Made by a program: the position numbers and the translations under genes | Assembly: GCA_021229015.1 (NCBI GenBank) | Contig: CM037792.1 | Span: 4,655,876 to 4,719,875, forward strand | Origin: Solen grandis | Taxonomy: Eukaryota > Mollusca > Bivalvia > Adapedonta > Solenidae | Direction: 5' to 3' | Length of the DNA stretch: 64,000 nt | Shown: one piece after another, positions 11,070 to 21,534 of the stretch | How the letters are laid out: the number at the start of each line of letters is the position of its first letter | Position numbering within the stretch: the first letter of the stretch is position 1 | Notes under the pieces: model-generated | Databases searched by the model: none | What the model was told of the DNA's origin: nothing | Seen by the model: only the letters and a program-made list of their open reading frames with translations

Positions 11070-11480
11070 AAACTTACACTTTTTGACAAGCCGGAAAAAT
11101 CAAGTCCAAATGTAGGTTTCTTTGAGTTAAAATTGTTTTAGGGGCTTTTTTAAATACTTTTCCAATTGCAGGGAGTTGGGGTACGCATAATGCCTCAAAA
11201 CAAAGGGGTAATCCCCCTTTTTTTTGCCTTCTAATTCCACCCTTTTTCACTTGTGAAAAAGGCTGCCGCCATTTGGTCTTTGTCACGATGTAAAATTTTT
11301 CCCTTTCCCCCCTCTTAATGTTTTTGACTTTTTGGGGGAAGTCATTTCCACGGACCATTTCCCCAATTTTGTTTGTCGACATCATGGTTTTTGTCAGCTT
11401 GGTTCTAAAACAGCATTGTGTGTGTTGGGAAAATGCCATCAAAACTATCACTGATGAGAGTGATGAAAAATTTTCCATGG
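11070..11480 (-). pseudogene. Small conserved Polinton-type protein 1
   Basis: The 134-residue minus frame contains KLTKTMMSTNKIGEMVRGN, a central basic region, and a hydrophobic C-terminal part with LPAIGKVFKKAP. Small proteins with a basic N-terminal half followed by a glycine/alanine/leucine-rich hydrophobic half recur next to capsid genes in Polintons; their function is not established to my knowledge. The C-terminal half is partly out of frame here. It lies between the integrase and the capsid-associated gene. Confidence 0.5.
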
Positions 11481-11489
11481 TTTTTTAAA

Positions 11490-11880
11490 TTTTTTAAATT
11501 TGGGTTTGGGAAGAATGACCCAAAAGAATTACCATCAGCACAACCACAGTTCAGATTGGACTGTTGAGACAAGGGTTTCATAATGCACGTACAAGATAAG
11601 ATGATCCAAATCTGTGTCAAAAAAGTGTTCTTTTTTTTTGGGGTACCCTCATTTTTTCCCCTGTCTGTATACTTTTTAAACCTGAACACTCGGGTATCGG
11701 ACTGGAATGGTGTTCACGACGTTTATACTTTATACAAAATTGAATTTTGGAATCCAACTGTTAAATTTTTTGGATACCAAGCCACTTGACTTTCACTTCT
11801 TGAAAAGTTTTACCCCTACCGCTTGTACGCCGACAAGAACGTTCCACTTGTATAGCCTCATCTTTTATATTTAAATTTTC
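11490..11880 (-). other. Unassigned coding-like stretch in the Polinton
   Basis: Frames on both strands (minus 11,689-11,405; plus 11,583-11,789) give about 70-95 residues with no recognisable motif. The location between integrase and small protein 1 suggests another small gene, but its strand and frame cannot be settled. Confidence 0.25.
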
Positions 11881-11924
11881 ACCCCGTAAAAGGACCGGGC
11901 GAAGTTTTTTCCCCACCAAGTCTT

Positions 11925-12775
11925 CCAGTTTTAGGGTCAATGGATGTTTTTTTTTTGATGCGAACCATTTTGAAAAATTCCGCCAGTTGGGTAGATAGCC
12001 TTGGCAAATGTTTGCTTGGTTTTATTGATGCGCACTATATCACCAATTTCAAATTGTTGTTTTCTTTTTTTTCTTTTGAGGGTTTCCCATACAATGCTTG
12101 GGACTTCATGCCATTTCTCTAACACAGATGCGGGGGTACGTGAGTTTCGATGAAAACGATGATTGTAGCCATGTCCCAATGTTGCAGTACATCCACATAA
12201 TGACGGTTTTGTGATGAGAAAATATTTCCACATTCTGATTTAAGCGATTGAAAACGTTCAACAATACTCGCTTATTTTCCCCCGGGTTTTCAGACGTGAA
12301 GAAATGTTTTTCACTTGTCTAGAAACTTCTAAAAGTTTTTGTTCAAAAATTCTGGGCCTTTGTCTTTTTGAAAGAGATGGTTTTGGGCCCTTTTTTTAGA
12401 AAGACTGAAAGGCTTGGATGACGTCTTCCTTTTTGGGTCATGAGGGTATTACCCAAGCATATTTTTGAAAACACATAAATACAATAGTAAGTGCGAATGT
12501 AAAATTCTTTTTGTACATACGTTGCATATCTGCGAATCAGCTTCCCTTTGATGATCGATACCCCTCCACATCTGCGACGTCGAAATTTTCGTCGTTTTGT
12601 TTATGCAACTGTAGTTTTTTGACTTCTAACCAGTCTCGTACATCCCAAAATGAATTTCAACTTTTTTTTTTCGCTCCCTTGTAAGCCCCTGAATTCCCCC
12701 CAAAAACCGAGGTTATCAGTATCATAGTACAGGTGACAAGTAACGTGTCCTTCTTTATAGGGTCCCATGACGAAT
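11925..12775 (-). pseudogene. Polinton integrase (retrovirus-type DDE), broken
   Basis: This inserts the element into host DNA. In the minus direction the order is: an N-terminal part at about 12,725-12,620 with FGG and a following Lys-rich helix; a core with VFSK (about 12,460), then KGPEFLN (about 12,365-12,345) and ASIVERF (about 12,270-12,245), which carry the second acidic and the glutamate positions of the catalytic triad. The C-terminal frame at 12,233-11,937 has YNHRFHRNS, a VWETL helix and FEIGDIVRINKTKQ, the chromatin-binding-type tail usual for this family. Total length (about 280 codons) is normal. At least four frameshifts are present. Confidence 0.8.
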
Positions 12776-12779
12776 GGGC

Positions 12780-13370
12780 TAAAAACTCCTGGGGTTTTTC
12801 CTTTTTTTAATAGGTCTTCTTTTCTTTGATGTATGCTGGGAAAAACTTCAAAAATTCATCCCCCCTCCTCTTCTTCTTCATCATCATCTGGTGTTTGATG
12901 AAATTCCATCATTTTATTGCCCACAAACTTCTTGGGGGATGTTGACCCTTTCATCCTCAGAAAATTGTTCCCACCCCGTGGTTTTGACCCTTTCCGCTGC
13001 CGAAGACTCTTGACCAGATCAAAATATTTAAACCTTAAAACGGTTTTCCATCATATTCTAACAGCCTTTTCACCCAACTTAAGGAGGATGGTCTTTCAAC
13101 AGTTAAAAAAAGGGGTACCTTTCGTGCAGGGTCGTAGGAACACTGTTTTGAATTTTTTTTCAAGGTCATGGTTTTTCCTCTTTCTTTTCACCCCTGTACT
13201 TTTTCCAGCCATGGGGGGTCTGAAGGGTTTGAGTGCTTTTTATGACACTTGAAAGCGATGAAAACTTCTCCAAATTGTTGTCTTTTTCTGACTCAGAAAA
13301 TTGATTGTCGTCAAAAATTTGATTTTTTTTCTTTCTGAAATGATGAGTCTGACTCACTTAGGGGAGGGGT
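12780..13370 (-). other. Unassigned coding-like stretch with acidic run
   Basis: Minus-strand frames include an acidic, Asp/Glu-rich segment near 12,860-12,900 and a Ser/Lys-rich 63-residue frame at 13,357-13,166. No family was recognised. On the plus strand a 111-residue frame (12,917-13,252) is probably its shadow. Confidence 0.25.
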
Positions 13371-13399
13371 AACCGGGGTCGTTGTTCCTTCTTCCAACG

Positions 13400-13850
13400 A
13401 TTCATCCTTCCAACAACCGAACTGGAACATAGGCCATCTTTTCATTTTTTCCCAAAAATTAAAAAAGTTCCCCAGAAAGAGGTATAATTTTTTTGGCAAA
13501 GATGGGCAATGCCAGCGGGGTAGAAAACCACCTTCCGTTTGAAATGTTTTTCTTTTTTCGAACTGAACTTTCTTGGTCGAAACTGGGGAGTGTTTTTTTT
13601 AGAATGCAATCGACGCTTCTGAGCCTCCGACAGGGGTACATTCCCTTTTTAAAATTTTTTTGACAACATTCAGAAACAATCTACCAATTCTTTTGGGTTT
13701 CTTGAATAATTTCTTTCAAAATTTTTGGGCGAGGCTTCTGTCAAAGCAAGCAACTTTTTCCCTGTTTACGAACGGTGGTTTTTGCGCTTCATGAGAAAAT
13801 GATTTGAAAGTTTGGCTTTTTTATTATACCACGTTGAAGGGCTTTAAAGC
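13400..13850 (-). pseudogene. Small conserved Polinton-type protein 2
   Basis: Minus-strand fragments give a leading Lys-rich part, then VPLSEAQKRRLHS (about 13,640-13,600), a basic stretch, and a hydrophobic C-terminal part with FSTPLALPIFAK (about 13,530-13,495). This layout, a basic helical region followed by a glycine/proline/leucine-rich hydrophobic tail, matches a small protein found in many Polinton and adintovirus genomes, usually labelled hypothetical. It is broken by two or more frameshifts and lies between the integrase and ATPase genes. Confidence 0.55.
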
Positions 13851-13869
13851 GATATTGCCGCACTACTCA

Positions 13870-14720
13870 TGGTCCTGAATTTCCACGCAGTAATGGCATG
13901 GGTAAGGGGGAAGGGAGATTGGGTTGGTGAAATTTGATGAGATAGATGGGGAACCCCCTTTGAAGAATTGGAAAGGCAAACAATTGCGTCGAACGTAGGG
14001 TTTGGTGAAACCGTCATTGATCCTTGTGGGTAGCCAACCCAGCCTCATCGAACTTTTATTAGAACGGGAGTAAAGTCAGGGAGGAAAAGGAGCCACAAAA
14101 TGGTGATGCTTTGGGGATGCCCCGATGTAACATACGTCGAATCGTATGGGGGACACTTTTGGGGGTTCCAGTTTTACAGAGCTTTTTCTTTTACAGTACA
14201 AATCGATCATGAGGCAAGTCTGCTTCTTTTTTTGTTTCCTTAAGTGACTTTCTTTGGTTTGGGTTTTTCGTGGTTTTTTGTCTGACCGTTTCCCCGGCTG
14301 GTGACTTTTTTTTTGGGGGGTTGTTTTCTTGCACGGACCAAATTTTTTCACAGCTTTTGGGCCCCCATCGAACGGTTTTCGAAGATGGTGCCCCCAAGGA
14401 AACCTCCCCCACCAGGTTTTTAAAAAAAGTTGTCGTTTTTTGGCCAATCCACATGTTTATATAACTGTCTTAAATGTCTTTGTTCGTTCCATAAAATTTA
14501 TCGTCTGTTTTGCCACGGTTACTTTTTTTTCCCCCGAGATGTGCAGCTAAAGGGGAACCATTTTACCATCTCTGTTAATCCTGATTTTTTTCCCGCTCTT
14601 TTGGGTTTTTTTTGGGTTCTTTTCCCGACTCAAAGATTCTAGAGCTTTGATCACTGTTTGGGTTGTTTTCCATGGTAGGTGTATCCTTAATGAGATCGGG
14701 TGTCATGTTCCCATCATTTT
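13870..14720 (-). other. Unassigned Lys/Pro-rich coding-like region
   Basis: Minus-strand frames of 123, 87 and 61 residues (14,447-14,076; 14,454-14,191; 14,048-13,863) are rich in Lys, Pro and Arg, with a tract PGKRSDKKPRKTQTKES. A basic DNA-associated or virion core protein is possible, but I recognise no family. Confidence 0.3.
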
Positions 14721-14734
14721 TTACTTAGTGAGAC

Positions 14735-15335
14735 GGTCGGTCCCGATTTCACCTTTACCCCCCCGATGGAACACATCGTTCTTAAACATTCGGTCGGGGG
14801 TTTTTGGTGAAAGTCAATGAAAATATCCATAGGTGTAGGGTTTTCATCTTGATACGCCATCACCCAAAAGGGGGAGTTTATTTTTGGTTTTGCGTGTTTT
14901 TTATCTGGCCTTTATCTCTTGTTTTTGAAATAATACCAGTAGGTGCTTTAGCTGATGGTACGACTAGCCTTGGGTTTTTGGAAAAAGTTTTTTTGATTAA
15001 ATGACTGGCTTTTTTATGGTGTCCCTTTCGCGTGAACCATAATTTAATTTTTCCCTCATTTTTTCTCCAAAAATCAACAAAAATGCGAGGTGTGGTAAGG
15101 TTGATCTCTACTATCTCTTCATCATCCCAGGGATACCCCGAAAGAATTTGATAGCTTCACTTCTTGTAACGTGCGTAGGCACTTTTCCATTCTTTTTAAC
15201 ACCAAAACGATGCGTTTGGTACCGCATGAAATAATTCGGTTTTTTACTCAAAAATTTTTTTTACAAATTGATTTTTCCTGAACCACTTTGGCCCCAGATG
15301 AAAATGAAAAGGATGTTGAAAAAATAAACAAATTT
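14735..15335 (-). pseudogene. Polinton packaging ATPase (FtsK/HerA type), broken
   Basis: This is the motor that would pack DNA into capsids. Near 15,310-15,270 the minus strand gives FIFIWGQSGSGK, a P-loop (Walker A), after which the frame shifts within an A run. At about 15,050-15,010 is WFTRKGHHKKASHL, matching the conserved Arg-His-His region downstream of Walker B in this family. At about 14,900-14,800 are MDIFIDFHQKP and a following LRTMCS, corresponding to the C-terminal core. Order, spacing and total length (about 200 codons) fit the Polinton ATPase. Three or more frameshifts are present. Confidence 0.7.
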
Positions 15336-15439
15336 CCATGATGGTCCCAAAAATAAACACATTGACATGAAACATTTTTTTTATAATCAAAACAAATAAA
15401 ACACTTTAACAAACATCAGTCAAAAATGTAAAAATATGA

Positions 15440-16240
15440 CACACTTGAATCAGTTTTCTTTAAAAATATCCATCCCGGGAATATATGGAAAACCCATAGC
15501 ATTTAAAGCCATGCACCTTCGTCAAACAGTTCCTCGATGTCTTAACGCCTTTTCGATTGAATTCCAAGTAACGCAAAGCCAAAACACAGTCTCGCCATGG
15601 GTTCCGAATTGGGGTTTTTTTTTTTCCCGTAGTGAAGTATTTCCCCTGTTTTACTTCTCATTCGCTTGCAATACTCTGCGTAGTACTTTTTTTGTAGGGT
15701 CCCGAGGTTCGTCTCCCAACTCAAACCCTTTTTAAGTTGTTGAAATCGGGGGTCTTGAAAGAATGTTCACTAGGATTTTGGGCCCCGTTTGTTTGAAATT
15801 GCGCTGCATGTTTTCCAAAAATGTTAAACTTTCTCAAAGGAAGGTTTTTGGATCGTAAAATGGGCACGTATATCCTGGTGTCGTTCCGGGGGTTAAACGC
15901 AAAACTGAGATACATACGCCATCAAAACGGTTTGTTTCTCCCCCTGTATCAAGTTTAGGGGGTCAATGATATGTACCCCACTCAGAGATCAGGGTTTCGT
16001 AGCGGTTGTAAATGGGAAAATCCCTTGAAAACCACATTTATAGCTATTTGGGAAAATTACGCCCTCGACATCATGAAAAATATCATAAAAATTGGTTTAA
16101 AAAAAGAGGAATCCTTTATGTCTGGGGAATTATTCTTTTTCCCAAAGCGCTGTGCCCAAATAAAAAAAAACTCGTTGCAAAAAAGCAGCGTTTTTTTAGC
16201 TTCAACAGATGTCTGTGACATCTGTTTATTTTTACGGAGA
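15440..16240 (-). pseudogene. Unrecognised Polinton gene between ATPase and polymerase
   Basis: Minus frames 15,915-15,721 and 15,724-15,542 (64 and 60 residues) contain YVPILRSKNLPLRKFNIFGKH and YYAEYCKRMRSKTGEI. They could be consecutive parts of one protein ending at SKRR. No motif identifies it. The AT-rich gap 15,340-15,435 separates it from the ATPase. Confidence 0.35.
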
Positions 16241-16269
16241 GTGTTTCAGGAATCTCCGAGTTTCCACCA

Positions 16270-19200
16270 CCGTTCAGCAGCAACACGACTAAAAACCAAC
16301 GGTTATGACGGTCGGTAACCGTACGGGACTGTCTTATTTTTGTCCACGACCCCCGCGCTTTGTTACACTGAGCAACGTCTTGGGCGTGTCTCATGATCAC
16401 TTTGCGATTTCTTGTCTCTTGATTCGGGGTTCAAATTCCCTGCTGTCTTGTAAAGTTTCGATCTTGTCACAGTGACCATAGTCTTAAAATTGACTTTTTG
16501 ACTACATTGTAATCCAAAGTGATCCTTTTACTTTGCATTTCTGATGTCGGTTTCCTTTTTTTTACGGAAAATAATACCCATAGTTTTTTGGCCCTAATGC
16601 CCGAAATTTTACAATGCGTCCTGTGGTACTTTTACTGTCCACTTTCCCAACGACTCTCTTTAATTGGAAGTTTTTACGTCAGGTCATAGATGTACATACA
16701 ACGTCTTGTCAAAATCTACCCGATCTCCAAGTTTTTTCCAACTGGGTGTAAAAATTTAAGTCGAGCATAGGCGTAACGAAGGCAGTACCATGGATTTGAA
16801 ATAATGGGGAGTTTCTCTGTTTTTATCCCAGTAATTCACCAAATGAATTTCATGATCGAAAAACTCGCAAACTGACAGTACATACGGTCGGAGAGTAGGC
16901 ATACAAACCCGGTTTCACCTCTCACTATCGGTTTTGGTTTGAACATTGTTTTGTGATTTTACCCCACAAACAGTTCAACAGGTTTTGGCAAACCTTTTTT
17001 TCCTTTGTTTTTTTTCACGTTTTCGAGCCAAACCCTCTAACTGAAAGTAATTCTGTTTAAAGTGGGCTTTATCATTTTTTGTTTTTACCAATTTGGTAAA
17101 AACCCCTTGCTTCTTGTTTCAATTTCAAGTTTTGTTAATATTTGTTTTTACCATCTTTTCTCCATCGTCCCCGTGCCCGTTTTGAAACGTCTACCCAAAT
17201 TTGGGATCCTACCCCCAAGAGTTTTTCTATTTCCACATGGGTCCAGGTACCTGTCAACATGCTTTGTACAGAGGGGGATTGCATTTTTCCACCTTCCTCA
17301 GCACAGGCGGCCAGTGTAAAGATCATTTTTTTTTACAGTGAATAGGGAGGACGGTGCCACAGGGCTTGGGGGGCAATACACGACATTTGGTGAGTCCCTT
17401 TACATTCCCCAAAGTTTTTACTTCAAACATCTCTTCTTAAAAATGTTTGGGGTGTCCCACGGGGGGTGTTTTGTACTTGTTTTACGAAGGGGTAAAGGGG
17501 CAAATGTCAGCATACTTAATTTTTTCCTTGGGGGTTGACCACTTCAGGTAAATTGAATGGCATTTGGGTTTTCCCCCAAACAAGCCCCGAGGGAAAATAG
17601 GGTTTTTGGAAGGGGAAAGAAACGGTTCACACAACTCGTATTCTGGGTTTAATCTTTCAGTTCTGATCAAATCACATTCCCAATTAAACTGTTTGAACCT
17701 TGTTGAGACAAGTCTTTCAAACCCAAAAGTTTTTGGGGATTTATAAGCCCATATTTAAGTGTGTAACCGTTTACACTGTCTTCCTTGGGGGAACATTTTT
17801 GGGCACCTGTGTCCAACCCCCATGAATTCGTATACGGTTTTCGTCCTTTTGTGGAATCCGTAAGAATAGGGTCCAATTTGTACTTCACCCCATTTTTGCA
17901 TGCGAATGTCTTTTCCAATGAAGCGTTGTTTCATCCAAAGAATCCCTTTGATTGAGTATCGAGTTTTTTTGGATACCCGGGATCAGAGATTACAGCCAAG
18001 GTTTTGGAGGCATTGAATTTTTTCGCCAAGCTTTTTCACACTTTAGTAGGTGGGCGCTTCCAGGAACGGATCAATTTTTGGGCACTGACCAAAAGTTTTT
18101 TTCCTAAAACTCTCCACAACCGTCCAAGATGTCCCCACTGATTTGCAGTACTTTTTCATTTTTAACTGAAAGTGAAACCAGCCTTTTTTGCCCTTTTGCA
18201 TTTTACCATTTCAGAAAAAGTTCTCTCTTGCAGGGTTTTATGCTGTCGGGGCTGTAAAAAAAGTGGGGATGTCTCCAATGTAGTCTTGGTATTCATCCGT
18301 GTTGGCTAAAATGGAAACCCTCCTTTTGCCATCTCAGTCAATCCAAAAAGTGTCGGGGAAAAGGACAAAAGGGAGTTGAGAAACTCTGAGCGATGAATTC
18401 CCCTTATGGGGTTTCATCATTAAATTTTTCTTCCCTTCATATCAATTTTGGTTTGGCTGTATCATGTGTCAGTAAGTGCCCAAAAAAAACTGTGCACATA
18501 TCCTTGGAGTTGTGAGCAATCACTGTGGTACCTTTGTGACTGGGTTAAACAGCCCTGTACAAAATTCTGACAAAGTGTTTTTTACCACGAAAAATTTTTT
18601 CTCTAGGCTCATCCACAGCTTCGCATTTTGACACGGGTTTTTCAGGGTTGACACCTACATTCCCCAAGCAGTTGACAAAAACAAAAGTTTGTATATGTTC
18701 ACCCAATCAACGACACTCAAATAAAGAAGATGAAAGGTAAGTCGGGGACTTCATGTTTCTCTGGTTTTTGTCGTGGGGGTATAACACTGATTTTCGCATC
18801 CACAAATTTTTTGCAATACTTGCATTTTTTAGTGCCAGGGCAGAGGGTTCTTTTTGTACCACAACCATTGAAACAGGGGCTTTCATTTCCATACACTTTC
18901 ACAGAGTTTTTTGTAGATTTCCTGGTTTCGCTTTGTCTGATCAAAAAAATTTCTGATTGAAATTTCTAAAACCCCGTGACCACATGGGAAAAATCCTTCT
19001 TTTGGGGGATAGTGTCAAGGGTAACACCGACAAATTTCTTTCACCCTGACTTCCTGTTTTTTTTAACCGTATTAAGTTTCACAGAAAAAGCTGCATCCCA
19101 GGAAACCTGATTGATGTAATGCAAAACAAAGTTTATCAGATAAATGTGAATCACTTTGTTTTTCTGTCAGGGTGGGGGGTTTAAAAAAACACGTCCTTTT

Positions 19201-19925
19201 TCAAATTGGGGCCACACTTTGATCACATAGTCTGGGTAAAGGGGGCTTAATCTTCTTGTATTCTTTATCCACAAGGCTGATTTGGACTAATGCCCACACT
19301 ATTAACAAGCTTGGCTTCTGGTTTTAAGAAAATTTTTCAGATTGTTCATCAAATTCCATCGCTTCTTCCAGGGTGACGTCCGTTTTTTATTTCTACCACC
19401 CCAATTTACGTGCCCAAAAACATCTGTCGTGAACATTGTTATCTTTTTCATACTTCGTTTTACTTTGGGGCATATTCTCATGCTTAGGGGCGATCCAAAC
19501 GTTCTTTTTTTTTCTTCCACCCCCTCGGCATAATGCATGTGTCTTTTTTAAACTGGAGATCCCCCTCAGAATCCAAACTTTGGTTGTTTTTATACTTTCT
19601 CTATTTCGTCAACAGCGTATCTTCCCGAAAAAGTTTTGCATTCCCGAATGGAATTGGAAACCCAAAAGCGCGATGATTTTTGGAGATACAAATTTTATCG
19701 TTGTCATTTCCCGTGCTTCTCTTAAATGTTTTCCCTGTCCCTTGAAAAAATTGATGTGTAAATCAACGGTTTTTTTTTATCTTCAAAAGTAACATTAACT
19801 GGCCCTTCGTTTTTTAAAATTTCTTGGTTCTCTGTGACCGTGGCTGTTGGAAAATTTCCCTATATCACTCTTTGGCTTTTTTTCAGGTGGTCATCATCAT
19901 CGCTGCTTTCTTCAAATACTGACAT
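16270..19925 (-). pseudogene. Protein-primed family B DNA polymerase, broken
   Basis: This would replicate the element. In the minus direction: an acidic N-terminus (MSVFEESSDDDD, 19,925); a Cys-rich section CGTKRTLCPGTKKCKYCKKF (about 18,870-18,810); an exonuclease-type motif VIAHNSKD (about 18,525-18,502); a fingers/palm segment GLFGGKPKCHSIYLKW (about 17,590-17,540) leading into KIKYADIC, polymerase motif A; a zinc-like Cys segment with MLTGTWTHVEIEKLL (about 17,260-17,210); the FDTD-type motif C zone (about 16,720-16,700, damaged); and a C-terminal TVPYGY (about 16,330-16,313). The length of about 1,200 codons is normal for Polinton polymerases. It is fragmented by many frameshifts and stops. 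Confidence 0.8.
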
Positions 19926-20084
19926 CGTTGTGATTAAATAATGAGCAAAAACTTTTTTTTACACTAAGCTCCCCCCACCGACTAGGCCATAAATGCTGTG
20001 GGCCCTCCACTTATCACCTCAAACCCGAATTTAGGGCTGCTCTGTTCGAAATGGCCTTCTTTTAGTTTTTGGGTGAAAGGAACT

Positions 20085-20545
20085 CAACAATTTTGAAAGG
20101 ATCAGACTAAAAAGAAAAAACAAGGACAGCAAAACCCCGTCAGGAAAAAGGGGGATTATGCATCGGCAAGTACGAAGAAAGCTTCAACACCTAAACAGCA
20201 GGTGTGCTTCCGTTTCATGAACCGGCATTTTGTTTCTAATTGCCCAAAACCCACAGTGTGCTACAGTGTCACGAAAAAGGGGCCCTTTGCATCCGCTTGT
20301 CCTAAGAAGGGATAATATACTGTCCCACAGTAAACGCACAGGTGGACATGAATGCAGAAAAAGGATGTTTTTGACATGCCCCAGACGGCATGATGTTGAG
20401 CTACAGGACTGTCTCGAGTTGGGGAAAAACCACCGTAAAACCCCAAAAACGCAAGAGAACGTCAACCCTGCTCGGTGTCCTGAGCCTCACCCCTCAAAAA
20501 CAATACAGAGTGTAACCGATCACAAGAAGCGAAAAATACATTTTA
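20085..20545 (+). pseudogene. Cys/His-rich plus-strand frames, zinc-knuckle-like
   Basis: Plus-strand reading near 20,199-20,310 gives two Cys/His clusters, with HFVSNCPKP and FASACPKKG each preceded by a Cys at zinc-knuckle distance; in another frame GGHECRKRMFLTCPR follows. The 142-residue plus frame 20,230-20,658 overlaps these. An AATAAA lies downstream at about 20,640. The unit would be transcribed divergently from the polymerase. The knuckles are imperfect, so nucleic-acid binding is only suggested. Confidence 0.3.
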
Positions 20546-20549
20546 AACA

Positions 20550-20990
20550 ACTTGAAAAAAAAAAAAAAAGTGTGTTATGTTCATTATTTGCTGTAAAGCA
20601 CTTTAATTCATTGTTACTGACACTTTTTTTTGTTAAACACAATAAAAAAAAAACATAAAACAATTGTATTAGTTATCCTTTCTACATCATTTAATGGTCC
20701 CGAAAGGACCCTTTTTATTGAGAAGGTCACACCACCAAATACAAAAAACCGCCATAATGCCTCTGGGTTCTGGTATCCGGTTAAAAAACCCGACAAATCC
20801 GGGTACAATGGCAAAGGGGGTAAACTCGGGTTTAAATTACACCCCTTCCCCTTTTTAAAACCCCCTTCCTTGACTTTACTTTTTTCTTTCCTTTCGTAAC
20901 GCCTTCCTTGCACGTCGGGAAAAAACGAAGGGAAAACAGGGGAAAAAAAAATAAACACAGATTACACAATTTATATCAAGAAAAAAATAG
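20550..20990. other. AT-rich spacer with a GGTCC hairpin
   Basis: Contains a long A run (about 20,556-20,570) and a perfect 5-bp hairpin GGTCCCGAAAGGACC at 20,696-20,710. A 114-residue minus frame (20,958-20,614) crosses it but has no family resemblance. Confidence 0.35.
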
Positions 20991-20999
20991 GGTTTGAGT

Positions 21000-21138
21000 C
21001 AAACCACCCCAAAATGTCAAGGCCGGACAATGCTATCTAACTCAGGTCAAGGTCGAACTTGATTTTTTTGGATAAAAAATAACTTTCTCTGATTTGGGGT
21101 GCGCCAACACAAGAAAGTGGGCAACCGGGACTATAAAA
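21000..21138 (+). promoter_or_regulatory. Right-end cassette promoter
   Basis: In the plus direction: GGTCAAGGTCGAACTTGATT (about 21,041-21,062), a GATTTGG box (21,091-21,097, the CCAAT-box position with one extra T) and TATAAAA (21,132-21,138). It is the inverted counterpart of the cassette A and B promoters, with the same order and nearly the same spacing. Confidence 0.6.
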
Positions 21139-21178
21139 CAGTGCACATACTCTATACTTTATTATTCAAATTGAAAAA

Positions 21179-21527
21179 ATGAACCGACCACGTAGGTCCA
21201 CCCCAAATTGCAAAAAATTTTTTCCTCGACAGTCCCCCCATGAGGAACGAGAGAGCACCCAGAAAGCTATCACGACCAAGTTGATGTGTATATCTATATA
21301 CATTTACAAAAAAGGGGGGATCTCCCAATTCCTTATTACCCTTTTAAGATGTACCATCTACCCACCAGGGATCGGAGACAGCCTGAAATCATAGTGACAA
21401 GGATCTAACCCGTTGTCATTTTCTCTCCTTGCAGGTGGGTGAAGAGATATTTCATGGGGGGGACTGTCAAAACGTTGGATAACCACAATAGGAGGGACTG
21501 TACAACATGTGGGAAAGGCCACAATTC
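21179..21527 (+). pseudogene. Right-end cassette small gene, unrecognised product
   Basis: The first ATG about 40 bp after the TATA box opens a 71-residue frame beginning MNRPRRSTPNCKKFFPRQ, rich in Arg/Lys. A separate frame (about 21,430-21,527) ends DCTTCGKGHNS then a stop, 14 bp before the histone-type hairpin. Joining them would need a frameshift or an intron; a pyrimidine tract ending CTCCTTGCAG at 21,435 could be a splice acceptor. The body does not match cassettes A or B, although promoter and 3' end do. Confidence 0.4.
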
Positions 21528-21534
21528 ATAAGAA

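Noticed and set aside
12715..12760. YYDTDN-like residues on the minus strand, resembling family B polymerase motif C
   Set aside because: The surrounding fragments continue directly into the N-terminal part of the integrase, and the polymerase has its own damaged motif C near 16,710.
14735..15335. P-loop resembling a Rep-type helicase of small circular DNA viruses
   Set aside because: The downstream Arg-His-His region and C-terminal core fit the Polinton packaging ATPase, and no Rep endonuclease motifs occur nearby.
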